64,000 nt of DNA from Penicillium oxalicum (taxonomy: Eukaryota; Ascomycota; Eurotiomycetes; Eurotiales; Aspergillaceae): NCBI RefSeq assembly GCF_001723175.1, contig NC_064652.1, positions 1,798,001-1,862,000 of the forward strand, in the 5' to 3' direction. The position numbers were made by a program, and so were the translations under genes. Every line of letters begins with the position of its first letter. Within the stretch, counting starts at the first letter, position 1. Under the pieces are notes generated by a model, which was not told where the DNA came from, did no database searches, and saw only the letters and a program-made list of their open reading frames with translations. Below are positions 22,793 through 34,215 of this stretch, in pieces.

Positions 22793-25023
22793 ATGGATAT
22801 CGACTATGATCCCGCGCTGCTGCGCTCGTCGCGAAAACACTCGCGAAGTAGTGACCTCGACGATGATGTATCTGATTGGAGCTCTGATATCTCCGGCCGA
22901 TTTGACGACGCTGCCGAGGAACCTGAACTAGAAGACTACAGATCCTCTGAAGAAAAACCGGCCAAAAGACGCCGTTCCAACGATTGGCCTCTTCCAGAAC
23001 AGGCGGCAGATTATGGGCACCAGACCCGTCGAGCCGGTCGCGGCGGATACGCACTGGACGGGCCTGGTGCCGGTGCCGGCTACAAAGGCTCTCCACGGGC
23101 GTCGCCTCGAGCTTCACTGGCTTCTCTTCGGGGTCGAACCGCCGCGGCATTGACCAGCAGCCCGCGGGTTCGATTGGGGCGGCGGTCGCGATTTGTCGAG
23201 GCGAATATGTCGGATAGCATCAGCGAAGAACCACCGAGCATTTTTGTGCAAGAGACCAAGCCCACGGGGCCTCGACATCGTCCGTCGGGGATCTTTCGGT
23301 TCGGCAAGGCGATAGCTTCAGCATTCAATCCCTTTGGTGCATGGAGCCGCCCGAATCCACCGCCTCCCAAGGATGCCCTGACTCGAGCCGAAGAAGCGTA
23401 CGCGGAGCTCAAGAGAGCCGGTTATCAGGGCACAAACAAGGGATCCTACTTGCAGAGTCAGGCCAGCCGTGCCTCGTCCGCCGCTACAACGCGTTGCGCG
23501 GTCGATCCCAACCATGCAGATCAGACGTGGCATGCCCTGTCAAGCAAATTCAACTGCGGCGCAGATGGATCAGTAGTGACTGGTCACGCCAGCGACCGAG
23601 ACGAATTCCCCACCCCCTCCAGATCTACATCAAAGTCCTCCAAGCGATCGTCTTTCCAGGAGCTGCGATCCATTGGTATTCCATTCGTCCGATATCACGA
23701 CCCGTCCTCTGCCACCTCCGTCTATCAAGAGCGAACGTCGGAGGAATCCGTGGATAATACCACCGGTCTGCGCAAGCAAAGGTCTCGCAAAGAAATCTCG
23801 CGCCAAACCAAACTGCTCAAGAAGGTGAGCAACCTCGAAGACAAGCTGGAGCGAGCCCGACGTGAACTTCGGCAGCTCTCCGGCAACGAGGAAAGGATTC
23901 CGTCCACGACACCCGATCAAAAGTCGGCCAGTTTCGACATGGATCCGGCTAGTTACCCTCGGAGATTCGTACCTGGTGCATTGCCGACCTTACCATCCGA
24001 AAGACTTCTTGATCAGCACGCCACAGACGTCGATCACCCCGACGCCCGTCCGTCCGAGATAACCGCTCTGCCACCCGTGGAGGAAAGAGAGAACTTTTCA
24101 CCAGGTCCATCACGGGGTGCATCCAGCAAGACCGTGTCCAGATCGCCGAGCAGACAGCACGGCGAGGTCCGGCAACCGTCCATGAGTAAGACCAGCACCT
24201 CCCGCAAGAGGAAGTCCCCCGATCCTGAACATTTCGATAGCCGGCATTCGAAGCCCCGTGAGTCCGATCCATCGCACCGCCTCGAACGCGACACCCATCG
24301 TGACAGCGACTCCCCGCTGAAGAACGACCGTCTCGACGACGGACTGATCGATTTCACGCTCAGCCCTCCGCGCCGGGCCAAATGGCAGAAAAACGAAGCT
24401 GGAGACAGCCCGCGGTCGGTTGAGCGCAAGCGGCACGCCGACCGCGACGGTCCCAACTCGATTCACCACGACAAATCACCCATCTCCAAGTCTCAAGTCT
24501 CATCTCCAGCTCCAGTCGCTCGCTCACCCCATTTCCAGTCCGTGCGATCGCCTGCCCCGACGACCGGTCCCACCTCCCTCTCCCGTGGCCCATCCAGTCT
24601 GCGCTTCACGTCTCCCGCCAGCACAACTAGGACCATCCCCGAATCCCCCGCCGTGGCATACGACGACGTATTCTCATCATCCCCTGCTTTCTTGGAAATG
24701 CCTCATACATTCTACCTTCAATCACACTGTCAGCTTGACCCCGACCGCACGCCTGTTCCCTCCCCGACCAAACCCCAACCGATGAATCGAAAGCGCCGTC
24801 GGCACGACAGCAGCGATATCCCCCCGTCCCACCCCTGCCCAAGGAACTCTTATTGCAGAATCAATCCCAAGTCCATGGATCCCCCACAAAGCGAATGACC
24901 CCGACAGATCCGTCATTCGTCGATGTCAAGGACGACAAGGAGCTCCCGGAGCAAGGGAGTCTGGCGCAGAGCCCTCGTCTGTCATTCTTGGAAAACTATC
25001 CATGGCCGGAAGATATCTTTTGA
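22793..25023 (+). CDS. Basic Ser/Pro-rich nuclear protein, frameshifted in this assembly
   Basis: Probably the protein often annotated beside veA in Aspergillus as a nuclear RNA-binding protein; I recognise it only by context and composition. As given, the frame from ATG 22793 stops at 24896-24898 (701 residues). The conserved-looking C terminus (PLPKELLLQNQSQ..., ending ENYPWPEDIF, stop 25021-25023) continues in another frame. Adding one C to the C5 run at 24821-24825 joins them into about 743 residues, so one base is missing from this sequence or from this gene. Visible features are an acidic N terminus, basic clusters KPAKRRRSND near 60 and NRKRRRHDSSD near 665, many SP and RS pairs, and a coiled-coil-like segment near 345 (KLLKKVSNLEDKLERARREL). 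No catalytic domain is seen and the function is unproven. Confidence 0.8.
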
Positions 25024-25978
25024 TTTTGTGGGATATCCCTCGGTGTTCCATGATCATTCTTATTGTTGACCTTGCATCACGTACAGGAGGCAATGGGCCA
25101 TCAACCCCAAAGTACTTGCTCATTGCTTGCTGATACAGTGCCATCCCGATAGTGGTCCCGGATATTCCTGTCATCTCTGACTATCCAGTTGTCATGATGT
25201 ATCCTTTTTTTTTTTTTACTTTGATGATTTCCCCTTTTATACCCTGGTTTTTTTTTAACCATTGTTTCTGTTTCTTCAATCTTCCAGGTGGTGGATTTCA
25301 TGTGGGCTCTGGTGTTTATCGTTCTTCTGTTGCTTCTCTTCTCTTTTATGCTTCGGTTTGAATGATGTGAATGGAAGGGCATTGAATTACGTACCGGTAC
25401 GATATGGCGTTGGCGTGGAGGGACTACTTGGGCTGTTGTGTATTGAATGTTTCTACCGATGAAGACACTAGGATGGTGCCGGGACTGGTATTGATACTGT
25501 TTCCCCCCCATGTATCCTGCGCTGAATTCTGATTACGCCGGCCTTGTCGGCTTCCGGCAGAAGCTATGGTGAAAGGATCTGCAGTGTGTTCTACACCATC
25601 TCTCCTATTGCTCAGGAAATGAACCAGACGCCAATTCTTCTTCGCTTTGACTTTTACCATGTATGAAAAAAAGAGTAAGACAAAAAATCATAAGATTGTT
25701 TGCAAGTAAAGTCTAGTAGTGAACCTCAGACTACCTAGCCACCTTCTTGCTCAAGACTCATTCCATAATCCAGTCCAGTTGCATCGTAAAACCATTACCC
25801 ATTTCCTCGTCAATAGACGACCTGGTCAGCCCGTTGACTCTGCATGATTGAAGAGTAGAGAAAAAAAAAAGAATAAGCGAGATTAAGCCATGCAGCTAGT
25901 TCAATCGCAATGTCATCAAGCGGACTGTGAAAGACAATTTTTTTATGGGTTTCTTTTCCTGTCGGAGATTTCTGATTC
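25024..25978. other. Intergenic between convergent genes
   Basis: About 950 bp between the 3' ends of the veA-neighbour gene and the transporter gene. It carries T runs typical of fungal 3' regions (25204-25220, 25250-25258). No ORF is supported. Confidence 0.6.
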
Positions 25979-28539
25979 TCACTGCTGGTCGCGCTTTCTG
26001 GCCTCATCAGCAGTGGCAATGATCGAGGGAGGCTTAGGGATCTGCTGGCGGAAGATGTGTCGCTTAATGAAGTAAGGAAGCCAGACGGTGAGCTCGTGGC
26101 TGATGAACTTCTTTGTGGGAACAGAGAAGACCTCTGCAGACAAGAGAGGTTAGCAGAAAGCTCTTGATTCTATGAAAAGCCAAGAGGCTCCAGAAAAAAA
26201 CTTACGATCCAGCTCCTCCAAAGTGAGCTGCTTGGTCTCTCTGACAAAGCAGAATATCATACCCCACGCTACCAGGTTGAGACCCGCATAGAAACCAACT
26301 GTTTGATCACCGCGTGAGCAAGTGGATATCAGTCTGGACTACATTGCGGAAAGGGCACACTTACACGCTCCAGTGGGTGTCATGACCTTGGTCATGCGGG
26401 GGAAGGTCAGACCGAGAATACCAGCTGCAGGCCTCTGTTAGCATACTTGGTCTGCGCCGTCACAAAGACAGGAGCCATGGCTTACCGAAAGTGTTGTTGA
26501 TGCAAACGGCCCAGGCCATACCCTGCTCACGTTGGATGGTAGGGAAAACCTCGGCAGAGTACTGGAAAGCCACCGGACCTTCACCAAGCGAGTAGCAGAT
26601 TGTGAACAGGTAGACAAAACTATTGAGGCAAGAGGGTTAGCAACTGTCAAATGCTCCATGACTGATAATCAAAAGCACCACAGTCCAGAGATGGGAGGTG
26701 AAATCTTGGGTAGATCGTCAAACGTACAGCACGACAGGTCCAATGTGCTCTCCACGGCTCCGAGAATCGTCTGAATTCAGGAGGGACAGGCCGGCAGCCA
26801 GAAGGAAAATGCACATCAACGGGAAGGTCTGTGAAACGAAGTTTCTGTATTAGCATGTTGTCCTCATTGTTCCGCGTGGGAGCAACTCACAATCAACGTC
26901 AAAGTGCGGCGACCCTTGGTGTCGATCAGGAACAGAGTTGGAATAGTGGAGACTACTTGAATGGCGCCGTATCCAAGAGAGGCGTACAGAGCCTGGACCG
27001 CAGAGTAACCGACATCCTCAAAGATGGACGAACTGTAGAAGGAGATAACTGTGAAATCGTTAGATCTCTATTGTCGTGCACCATCTTCATGATATACCCC
27101 ATGTGAATCACTTACTGTTGATACCGCACATCTGTTGGGCAATCATCACGGTGGATGCACCGTAGTTAGCCCGGCGAATACGAGGCACCGTGAAGATGTC
27201 ACGCATGCGGGAGAAGTAACCGGCACCCCTGGCTTCTTTCAATTCCTCAGTGTAGATGATGTGTGAGTAGTAGAAGTCCCGCGCAGCAATAATGGGGTGA
27301 GCGCGGAGACGCAACATCGACTTGAAGCCCTGCGCCTGTCTTCCCTTTTTCATCAGCCAGCGAGGCGACTCGGGGCAAAAGTAGATGCCGACCATCAAGA
27401 TGAAGGAGGGGATGAAGGCAGAGCCCAGCTGCAGACGCCAAGAGATATCGCCGGTATCTTTGACAATGACGTTGGCGCAGAAACCCAGGAAGATACCAAT
27501 CACAACCCAGAGCTGCCAGAACATGACCAGGGCACCACGAATACGGTGAGGCGCCATCTCAGCCGAATAAATGGGGACGGTGGCGTTCTTTGCACCGATG
27601 CCAATACCCATGACAAAGCGAGCTGCGAACAACTCCTGCCAGGTTCTCGCAAATCCAGAGCCAATGGGGGTAGCAGTCAGACAGGCGGCGGTCAGAAAAA
27701 TTTCACCACGTCGTCCCAGGTAGTGGTTGAGAGGGTCGACGATGAAGGCACCACTATTAGAAACACAAGTCAGTCAATCTCGAAGGAAAAAAATAAAGAA
27801 ACAATAGAGCAAAGTCAAAACGAGACAAGTTGAATTGACAGGAATCGAATCGAGACGAGTCGAAAACAAGCAGAGACAAAAAAAATATTCATCAGTTCGA
27901 CACTTACATCAGTCCAGCGGTCAAGAAAATGATCGAGTTGATCAATCCCTTTAACCACTCATCCCGAGCCGAGCCGCTGTCGATGTGCAGAGCCTGGGGG
28001 AATGACAGATTGGCTCCGTTGGAACCAGTCTGGTCCCAGCCCTGCGTGGCGGCACCAATGGCGCAGAGTCCGATGGAATACCACAGCATGAATGGGCCAT
28101 GCCACTTGTGGTCTCGCTCGTATGCCAGGGCTGCCTGCTCGTCCTGGGTAAGCTCCGAGATGCCCTCAAAGCCCGAGGGATCCTGGGCCACGAGAGCCGC
28201 ACGGCCAAAGAGATCGGCATGCTCAGACATGCCATGCATTTCCGCGAACCCACGGGCATCCTCAAAAACTTGTTCCTTGGGGAATCGCTGGAAGAAGATG
28301 AGAAAAAGTCAAAGTCAGATATAGATTCTCACGATAGAAATAGCACAGCCGCCGCGCTGGCTCGGTGCTCTCAAAACAGATTCTCGAGCAGCACTCACCT
28401 TGAGAGGATTTTCGACGATGTTCAGGGCACTGGCGGTCTCGGGCTTGGTAGGGTGCTCAGCTTCGGTGGCTGCCACGGTCTGAGTGATGTACTCATCATG
28501 GGCCAAGCCCTCCTTGGGAGGGATGTCTTTCTCGGTCAT
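25979..28539 (-). CDS. MFS sugar/polyol transporter
   Basis: Twelve-helix major facilitator protein of the sugar transporter family, probably in the plasma membrane and proton-coupled. Nine exons: 28539-28399, 28287-27908, 27753-27116, 27048-26891, 26828-26728, 26619-26486, 26424-26365, 26298-26206 and 26133-25979. All junctions keep phase and total 1860 nt, or 619 residues. Family signatures are YLGRRGE after helix 2, [12 protein letters not shown] at the central loop, QQMCGIN in helix 7, and [13 protein letters not shown] in place of the usual PETKG signature after helix 12. The sequence [25 protein letters not shown] resembles the inositol/polyol branch of the family, but substrate cannot be assigned. 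The N-terminal cytosolic part is long (about 120 residues). Nine exons is many for this window, where most genes have one to five. Confidence 0.93.
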
Positions 28540-28786
28540 GATGGGCAGATGTGTGTGTGAGAGAGAGAAGAATGTGAGAAGAAGAGAAACGAGAAGGAGG
28601 TATTTCCTCAGATAGCAGGAGAGAGCAGCTAGAATGAGAGTTGTGAGTATCTGTTCCAAAGTGATGGGAACCAGCAGGTAAAAGATATCTGTGAAGGCTT
28701 GAGCGCGTAGCAAACGGCAGATATCATCCACTTGGGAAAGTGTAGGATAGAATCTCAAAGGGCAGATTGCAGCGATGGAGAAAAGT

Positions 28787-29050
28787 AGATCAGACCTGCT
28801 TGTTCAAAGTGCAACTTGTGGGAAACGGCAGATTGAAACTTTTATGAGAAGATGAGGATGATGGGAAACAGCAGAGAGAGAGAGAGAGATTCGCCTTTGG
28901 AGATCAACCCCGTAGGAAACAGTGAACCGAATCTCTTTGTGGAAATCCTGGTGGTGGAAAACGGCAGATCAATTCTGCTTGGGCAAAGTGCAAGTTGTGG
29001 AGAATGGCAGACAGAAACTCTTGGAGAAATGAAGATGATGGGAAAGAGTA
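28787..29050. repeat. Imperfect tandem repeat upstream of the transporter
   Basis: Two copies of an 85-nt segment, 28787-28872 and 28966-29050, start 179 nt apart. Shared blocks include CTGCTTG, CAAAGTGCAA, TTGTGG, GGCAGA, GAAACT and GATGATGGGAAA, at roughly 75-80 percent identity by eye. A weaker partial copy may lie at about 28709-28786 (ACGGCAGAT, CTTGGGAAAGTG). The array lies 250-510 bp upstream of the transporter start, so in its promoter or leader. Confidence 0.7.
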
Positions 29051-30159
29051 AATAGAATCTTATGTGAAGATTCAAGTGATAGACAGCGATAGATGAGACT
29101 TACTTGAGAGGACCAACTGATGAGAGACAGCTGATTTGATCTCTTTGTGAACTGATTTGAATTGGCTGGTGTGTTCTACTGATCAAGTTCACGTGAAGGG
29201 AACGTTGTTGTCGCGTTCTGTGGAGTGGTGAAAAGAGAAGAGTTGAGGAACCCGGAGAGAAGGATGGAGAGAAGCTGGAGAAACAAGGTTTATGAAGAAA
29301 GAAAAAAGAAAAATAAGAACCCCGCGGGGAAGCGCAAATGAGGAAGGCACACGGTCTTAAAAAGAAGCTCAGGTGTGTATTGAGTACTAATGTAGTAATC
29401 GCACCTGCCGCGGGGGCGTCTTCCATGTCCAGCACATTTTCTTTTTGGGCTAATTTTGATTTCTCATTTTGAGCAAAAAAGGGAAAAAGCCATAGGTGCG
29501 CGCGCACTGGACTGCTCTGACCACTGGCCGCTGATTAGTCGATTATCCACTCTTCCAAGGTATGCCAGTCGTCCTACTGGAGAGTACTAATTCTCGAGTA
29601 CTCTTGCTACGTTATTGGATACTCACCATGAGTACTGTAGAGCATGGAGCTCGTCTGTACCGCCTGAGCTTCTGCTTTTCCAATGGTGGTTCTCCTCATC
29701 TGCCTCCAACGTACCTTTCCGGTCAACGGACTGGTACTTTGTCCAGGGTTGTAGAGTGGTATTGAGTACTTACTCTTCAAATGCCCTCTCGTTCTCCGAG
29801 ACTGAGATTCAGATCCACTTCCAGCGACACCCCCGGGATGTACCCCAACACCTGCTGACGCTCTGGTTCTAAGGTACAGTTCCCGCGTCCCGTGGGTTTT
29901 CGAGCAATGGTCACTGCAGTACTTTTCCGACCCACCCGGCCACCGAGTCACGCTACTGGCGCCATTGACACCATTGGGGGAGAAGAAGAAAGAGTGGAGC
30001 GTGGAAGAGTGGAGCTGCCTACTTGGCCCCAGTCTCCCGCACGGCCCAGCGTGGGGAGAGTAAGCATGTGTCTGGTCCTCTTGGAGCCTGGTGAACCTGT
30101 GTGCGCTCGTGCTGAAGAAAAAAAAAACAAAAAACAAAGAAAGAACACTTGGTGTACGC

Positions 30160-30163
<4 letters not shown>

Positions 30164-30206
<43 letters not shown>
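30164..30206. repeat. (GA)n microsatellite, about 21 units
   Basis: Uninterrupted GA dinucleotide repeat of 43 bases, making a purine-only strand. Likely length-variable between strains. Confidence 0.95.
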
Positions 30207-30209
<3 letters not shown>

Positions 30210-31245
30210 TGAGATCAGAGGACCATAGGGCCAAGACCCGTTCGAGGCATCCAAGGCAAAACCCGCCTACCCATTCAGAGAGCAGAAGAGGAGAGGAGAG
30301 GAGAGCTCCTCGCTAGACCCAATGCAGCATCTCCCACCTTCAAAGAAGTTCCGCCAAGGCCAGCCACCGGCCGCCTCCAGACGAGTGGGGAGGACGCCTT
30401 TCCCTTGACGAGGCTTTTCCAACCCAAAAAGCATGTCTGTGCGAATGGATCTGATATCAGCCAAGGGAGGATGAGAGACCCGTGTGCACACAGGAACATC
30501 ATCATCGACCGAGTTTTGCGCATCACGTTACTGACTGGGACTCAGTAGGAGGTGTCGGGCCCGCGTCTATAGGCAACGAGGTGGTGGTCTCCTTCCCTCG
30601 GCGTTCTTTTTCCGCCCTTGCACCATGCAGCCGATCTCACATTGTTCTCCGAAGAGCAACGTGGGCGGCTCCCACTTCCACTGGGGGAGAAACCATGTGG
30701 TGTGGGATTGGGTGGCATGGCCGGTGGGCCCGCCAGTGCACCGAATGCGAAGTACGGCCAGACGCAGTCAAAAATCCCCAATGAGAAAAGGAGTCGAATC
30801 TAGAAATACACGGATTTCGCTGGTCTGCCTCCTCCTGCCGTCCTGGAAGTCGAGTCTTTCGGGCTCCGAAGGACCCGGGATTCGTCGCCGTCCGCACAGC
30901 CTCGATTGGTGGTTTTCCATCGTGCCTGGGCCACTGGACCGGCCCCTCCGTGGTCCGTATGTCGAGTTCGAGGCCGATGGATGACCCGATGACAAGAAGG
31001 TGACCCCCCCCCCCGGCTCTCGCGCTTCTGGTACGCGCAGAGGCAATTTGAACTCACGACTGCCCTCAGTGAGTAGCCTACTGACGGCTCGAGGCTGAGG
31101 GGTATTGAGAGCTGTCGCTGTCTCGCCCCCTTCCCCATTGCGGCTCCGAGCACTCTCCGGGTCCCGGAAAGTAACCCTTAAAGAACAGTCTATCACTGCA
31201 CACTGGACGGACAACTACAGGACTTGTATATGGAGTCTATGTACT

Positions 31246-31270
31246 GGGCTGATTCCAGTAGAATCAGCCC
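31246..31270. repeat. Perfect 10-bp inverted repeat with 5-nt loop
   Basis: GGGCTGATTC, loop CAGTA, GAATCAGCCC. Every one of the ten stem pairs matches. No gene is adjacent, so a terminator role is unsupported; it could be a protein-binding palindrome or a footprint of a mobile element. Confidence 0.85.
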
Positions 31271-34193
31271 ACCACTTTGACTGACCTGCAAATGCATCAG
31301 TTTTTGTTTTTCCTGGGTGGACTGACTGATCTCTCGGAGCCCCTTTCCCACAGATCAGGTCTGATCGGACCGGTGAGACGCCTCGGTGCATACAGGAGGC
31401 GGTGATTGTATTCGCTCGCTTAACATGATCGTTCTACGTATGTCTGTCATCCTGCTCCGGACGAATTTGGTCGCCCCAGTCCGCACCTCCTGCAAACGCT
31501 TGCCATCCGCACAGCACAGCGACTGGGTAGGAGCTGCCAGCTGGTCGGGCGTTCGTGGTAGGGGGATGAGCTTGCAGGCATACGGACCATCCACGACGGG
31601 CACCTTCAGCCCCCCATGTCTGTCTTGTGACCCTGAGCAAGGCATCTGGCCCACGACCGGGATCGCTGGTCCCGGCAGATTGGCGTTTCACCGTGGCTTG
31701 GTGGCTGAACTGTATTGCTTCTGTTTGGGTTTAGGGTTTTTCTTTTTTTTTTTTTTGTTCTCCCCCTCTCTGCTCTCTTTTTTTCCTCCGACCGCCCTTG
31801 CTGATGGAATGATCTTGGGCTGCGGGCAGGCTGAGAGACCGCTATCGCGATCTTCTGGGCCAATACCTGATTTCAGAATGTAACCCCAGTCCCGCTGACG
31901 TCTTCCCCACATGCAACTCCATCCCGTCACATCCAAGGGGCTCACGTGGACATGATTGGCCAGGAAATACGGATTCGGAAGTTGGACACTGGCCATGTGG
32001 TTCCTCCCCTTTTGGAGGCTCAGAAGCGGGGAGAAAGGGAGGGGAAGAGACACACAGAGAAAAAGAAGTAGAACAAAAAAAAAAGGAAAAAAGGGAAGAT
32101 AAGATGTTTCCAAGAAGCCGTCGATTGTATGACAGGATGACTCCCGCCGCCAGTGGCCGGATATGCCGAGAGCGGTCAAGGGAGATTTTGGAACATGCTG
32201 TCGAGGGCCGAGTCATCCTCACCCAGATGACATGACATCGTACAATCTTTTCAGCTGGAAGCGCGAAACCGAGCACAGGGCTGCGGTTTAAGTTTCCACC
32301 AAAATTGCAGCACCTATGCCTCCTCTTCCAACTTGAAATCTCCCTAAACATGTCGTGACCCTGGGACTTCTGGAGTCTGAGCTGCGGACCCGTGCACAAT
32401 CATTCACGTCGATACGGCGCCATCCATCATTCGGTGAGATGTCGCGCTGTGGAACTGGTCAGGATCTGGATGATGGGATCCATGTTGTGGACTCTTGAGC
32501 CGGATCCAAAGAAAGACCAAAAAAAATATCCAACACACGACTCCAAATGGGGTCCCCAGATGGAACCTCTCCCCGCCCCGGATTGCAACACCCCGGACAC
32601 CTCCCAAAATCCTCCCCAACTTCCCCCAAACTGTGGATTGGATCCCACTCCTTGATCAGGCAGCTTGGAAATTGTTCGTTCTCCGCTCAGTTCTCGGTCC
32701 TCAGTCCCCCACTCTACCCGTTCGGGCAGGATCGGGTCTCGAAGCGGACGCAGAAGAGCGGTTTGAAAGAAGACCGCCCGACCCGTCCATGACGGACACG
32801 CCGAGGGCACTAAGAAAAATCATAAGCACAAGCTGGAGGGACAACGAGCGGCCAGTCCAGCCCGATCAGGAAATGATCGACGGAAGCTTCTGGTTGGTTC
32901 ACTCCCTTCCCCCACACTGATGCACTCATGCCTGGGGCATGCACACCCACTCAGTGACGACAACCATTCTGGACATTGGCTTACTGGATGGATTACACGG
33001 GATATACGCTGCACGCTACACCTCGTCCTCAGTCATTCTGGCCAGTCGATGGCTCCTCGACATTCCTCAAAATATAGATCCAAAAAAATACAAGAAGCGC
33101 ATCAATAAAAGGGAAAAGTTACCCCGTTGCGTCGCCTCTACACAAAGAAGCGAATTCTAAATCTCTCCATTCCCCTGCCAAGCTTCCCACCACAGGTCCA
33201 GCCCAAGTGCAAGCAACATACACAAAACTCTATCGCCGTGACCCGCAATCCCAGAGTCAAAAGTCTGAATGGTGATCGGCTCACCCATCCCTTCCAGCTC
33301 ACATGAAACTTTGTTTTTTTTACCCCCCCCCACGCCCGAAGGGGGTACTGCCAGGTGGTGGAAATCGACCCCGAATGGAGTCACGAGAGGATATCTCACA
33401 ACCAACGCGTCAACCTTGTGGGTGCCGTCGGCAATCATGCCCGAGCTGATGAGAACAAGGAGGGAGGGTGTTGATCGGATATCGGAAATCGGGCATGCAT
33501 GATATATCCACGGAGCGGCATTTGCTGGGGTTCCCTCTTCTAGTATGTAGTTGCCGCCGTTGCTTTGAATTCAGGGTATTCATGCGAGATATGATGGACT
33601 ACATGTAGATATCAGTACACTGTTGCATTGGATTATTGGTGAGTGAACGAGAGAGGGAAAGTGGAAATATCTCCACGAGTTGACAAAAGGTAATGGCTCA
33701 TGCAATACATTGTATACTACACTCGAACTGGACTGCTACCTCCTACTAGTAGACATGGATGTGGTTTTCCAGATCGAATCTTATTCAAGGAAAACAGAAG
33801 TGTTAAAAATACCAGAAACCCAAGTAATCCGCAAAGGTACCTCCCCTTCGGCAAGTTCAACCTCCTCCTAAACGAAGAAAAGGTCAAAAAGAGAGAGGAG
33901 CCGTTTGTCCAAAAAGAACCTAAGAAGAAAAAGAAAAAAAGGGGGGCACAACCTCTCGACACTCAATCAAGTATACAAAAGACAGGGACAACATGAACCA
34001 GCGCAGAAAGGTACGGGGGATCCAGGCAGGGAGGGATAATAAAAAAGGAAAGAAAAAACAAATAAAGACTAACCACTGTAGGGGGTTACTAAATTATCAC
34101 TTTCAACACTAGGTCATTCTTAGAGAGCACAACCTAGCAAGTGCATAAAAAACACAACGCAGCATTACTCGTTTTCCAAGCGATAGGGAAATA

Positions 34194-34215
34194 AGAGAGA
34201 GAGAGAGAGAGAGAG
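34194..34215. repeat. (AG)n microsatellite, 11 units
   Basis: Uninterrupted AG dinucleotide repeat, 22 bases, in the gene-poor stretch. Confidence 0.9.

Noticed and set aside
29607..30254. 215-codon minus frame and nearby plus frames rich in repeated Ser/Leu or Arg/Glu
   Set aside because: Most of their length is a translated GA/CT microsatellite and the frames overlap on both strands.
31386..31883. 165-codon plus frame with a Phe-rich tail
   Set aside because: The Phe run is a translated T tract, and a minus-strand frame of similar length covers the same interval.
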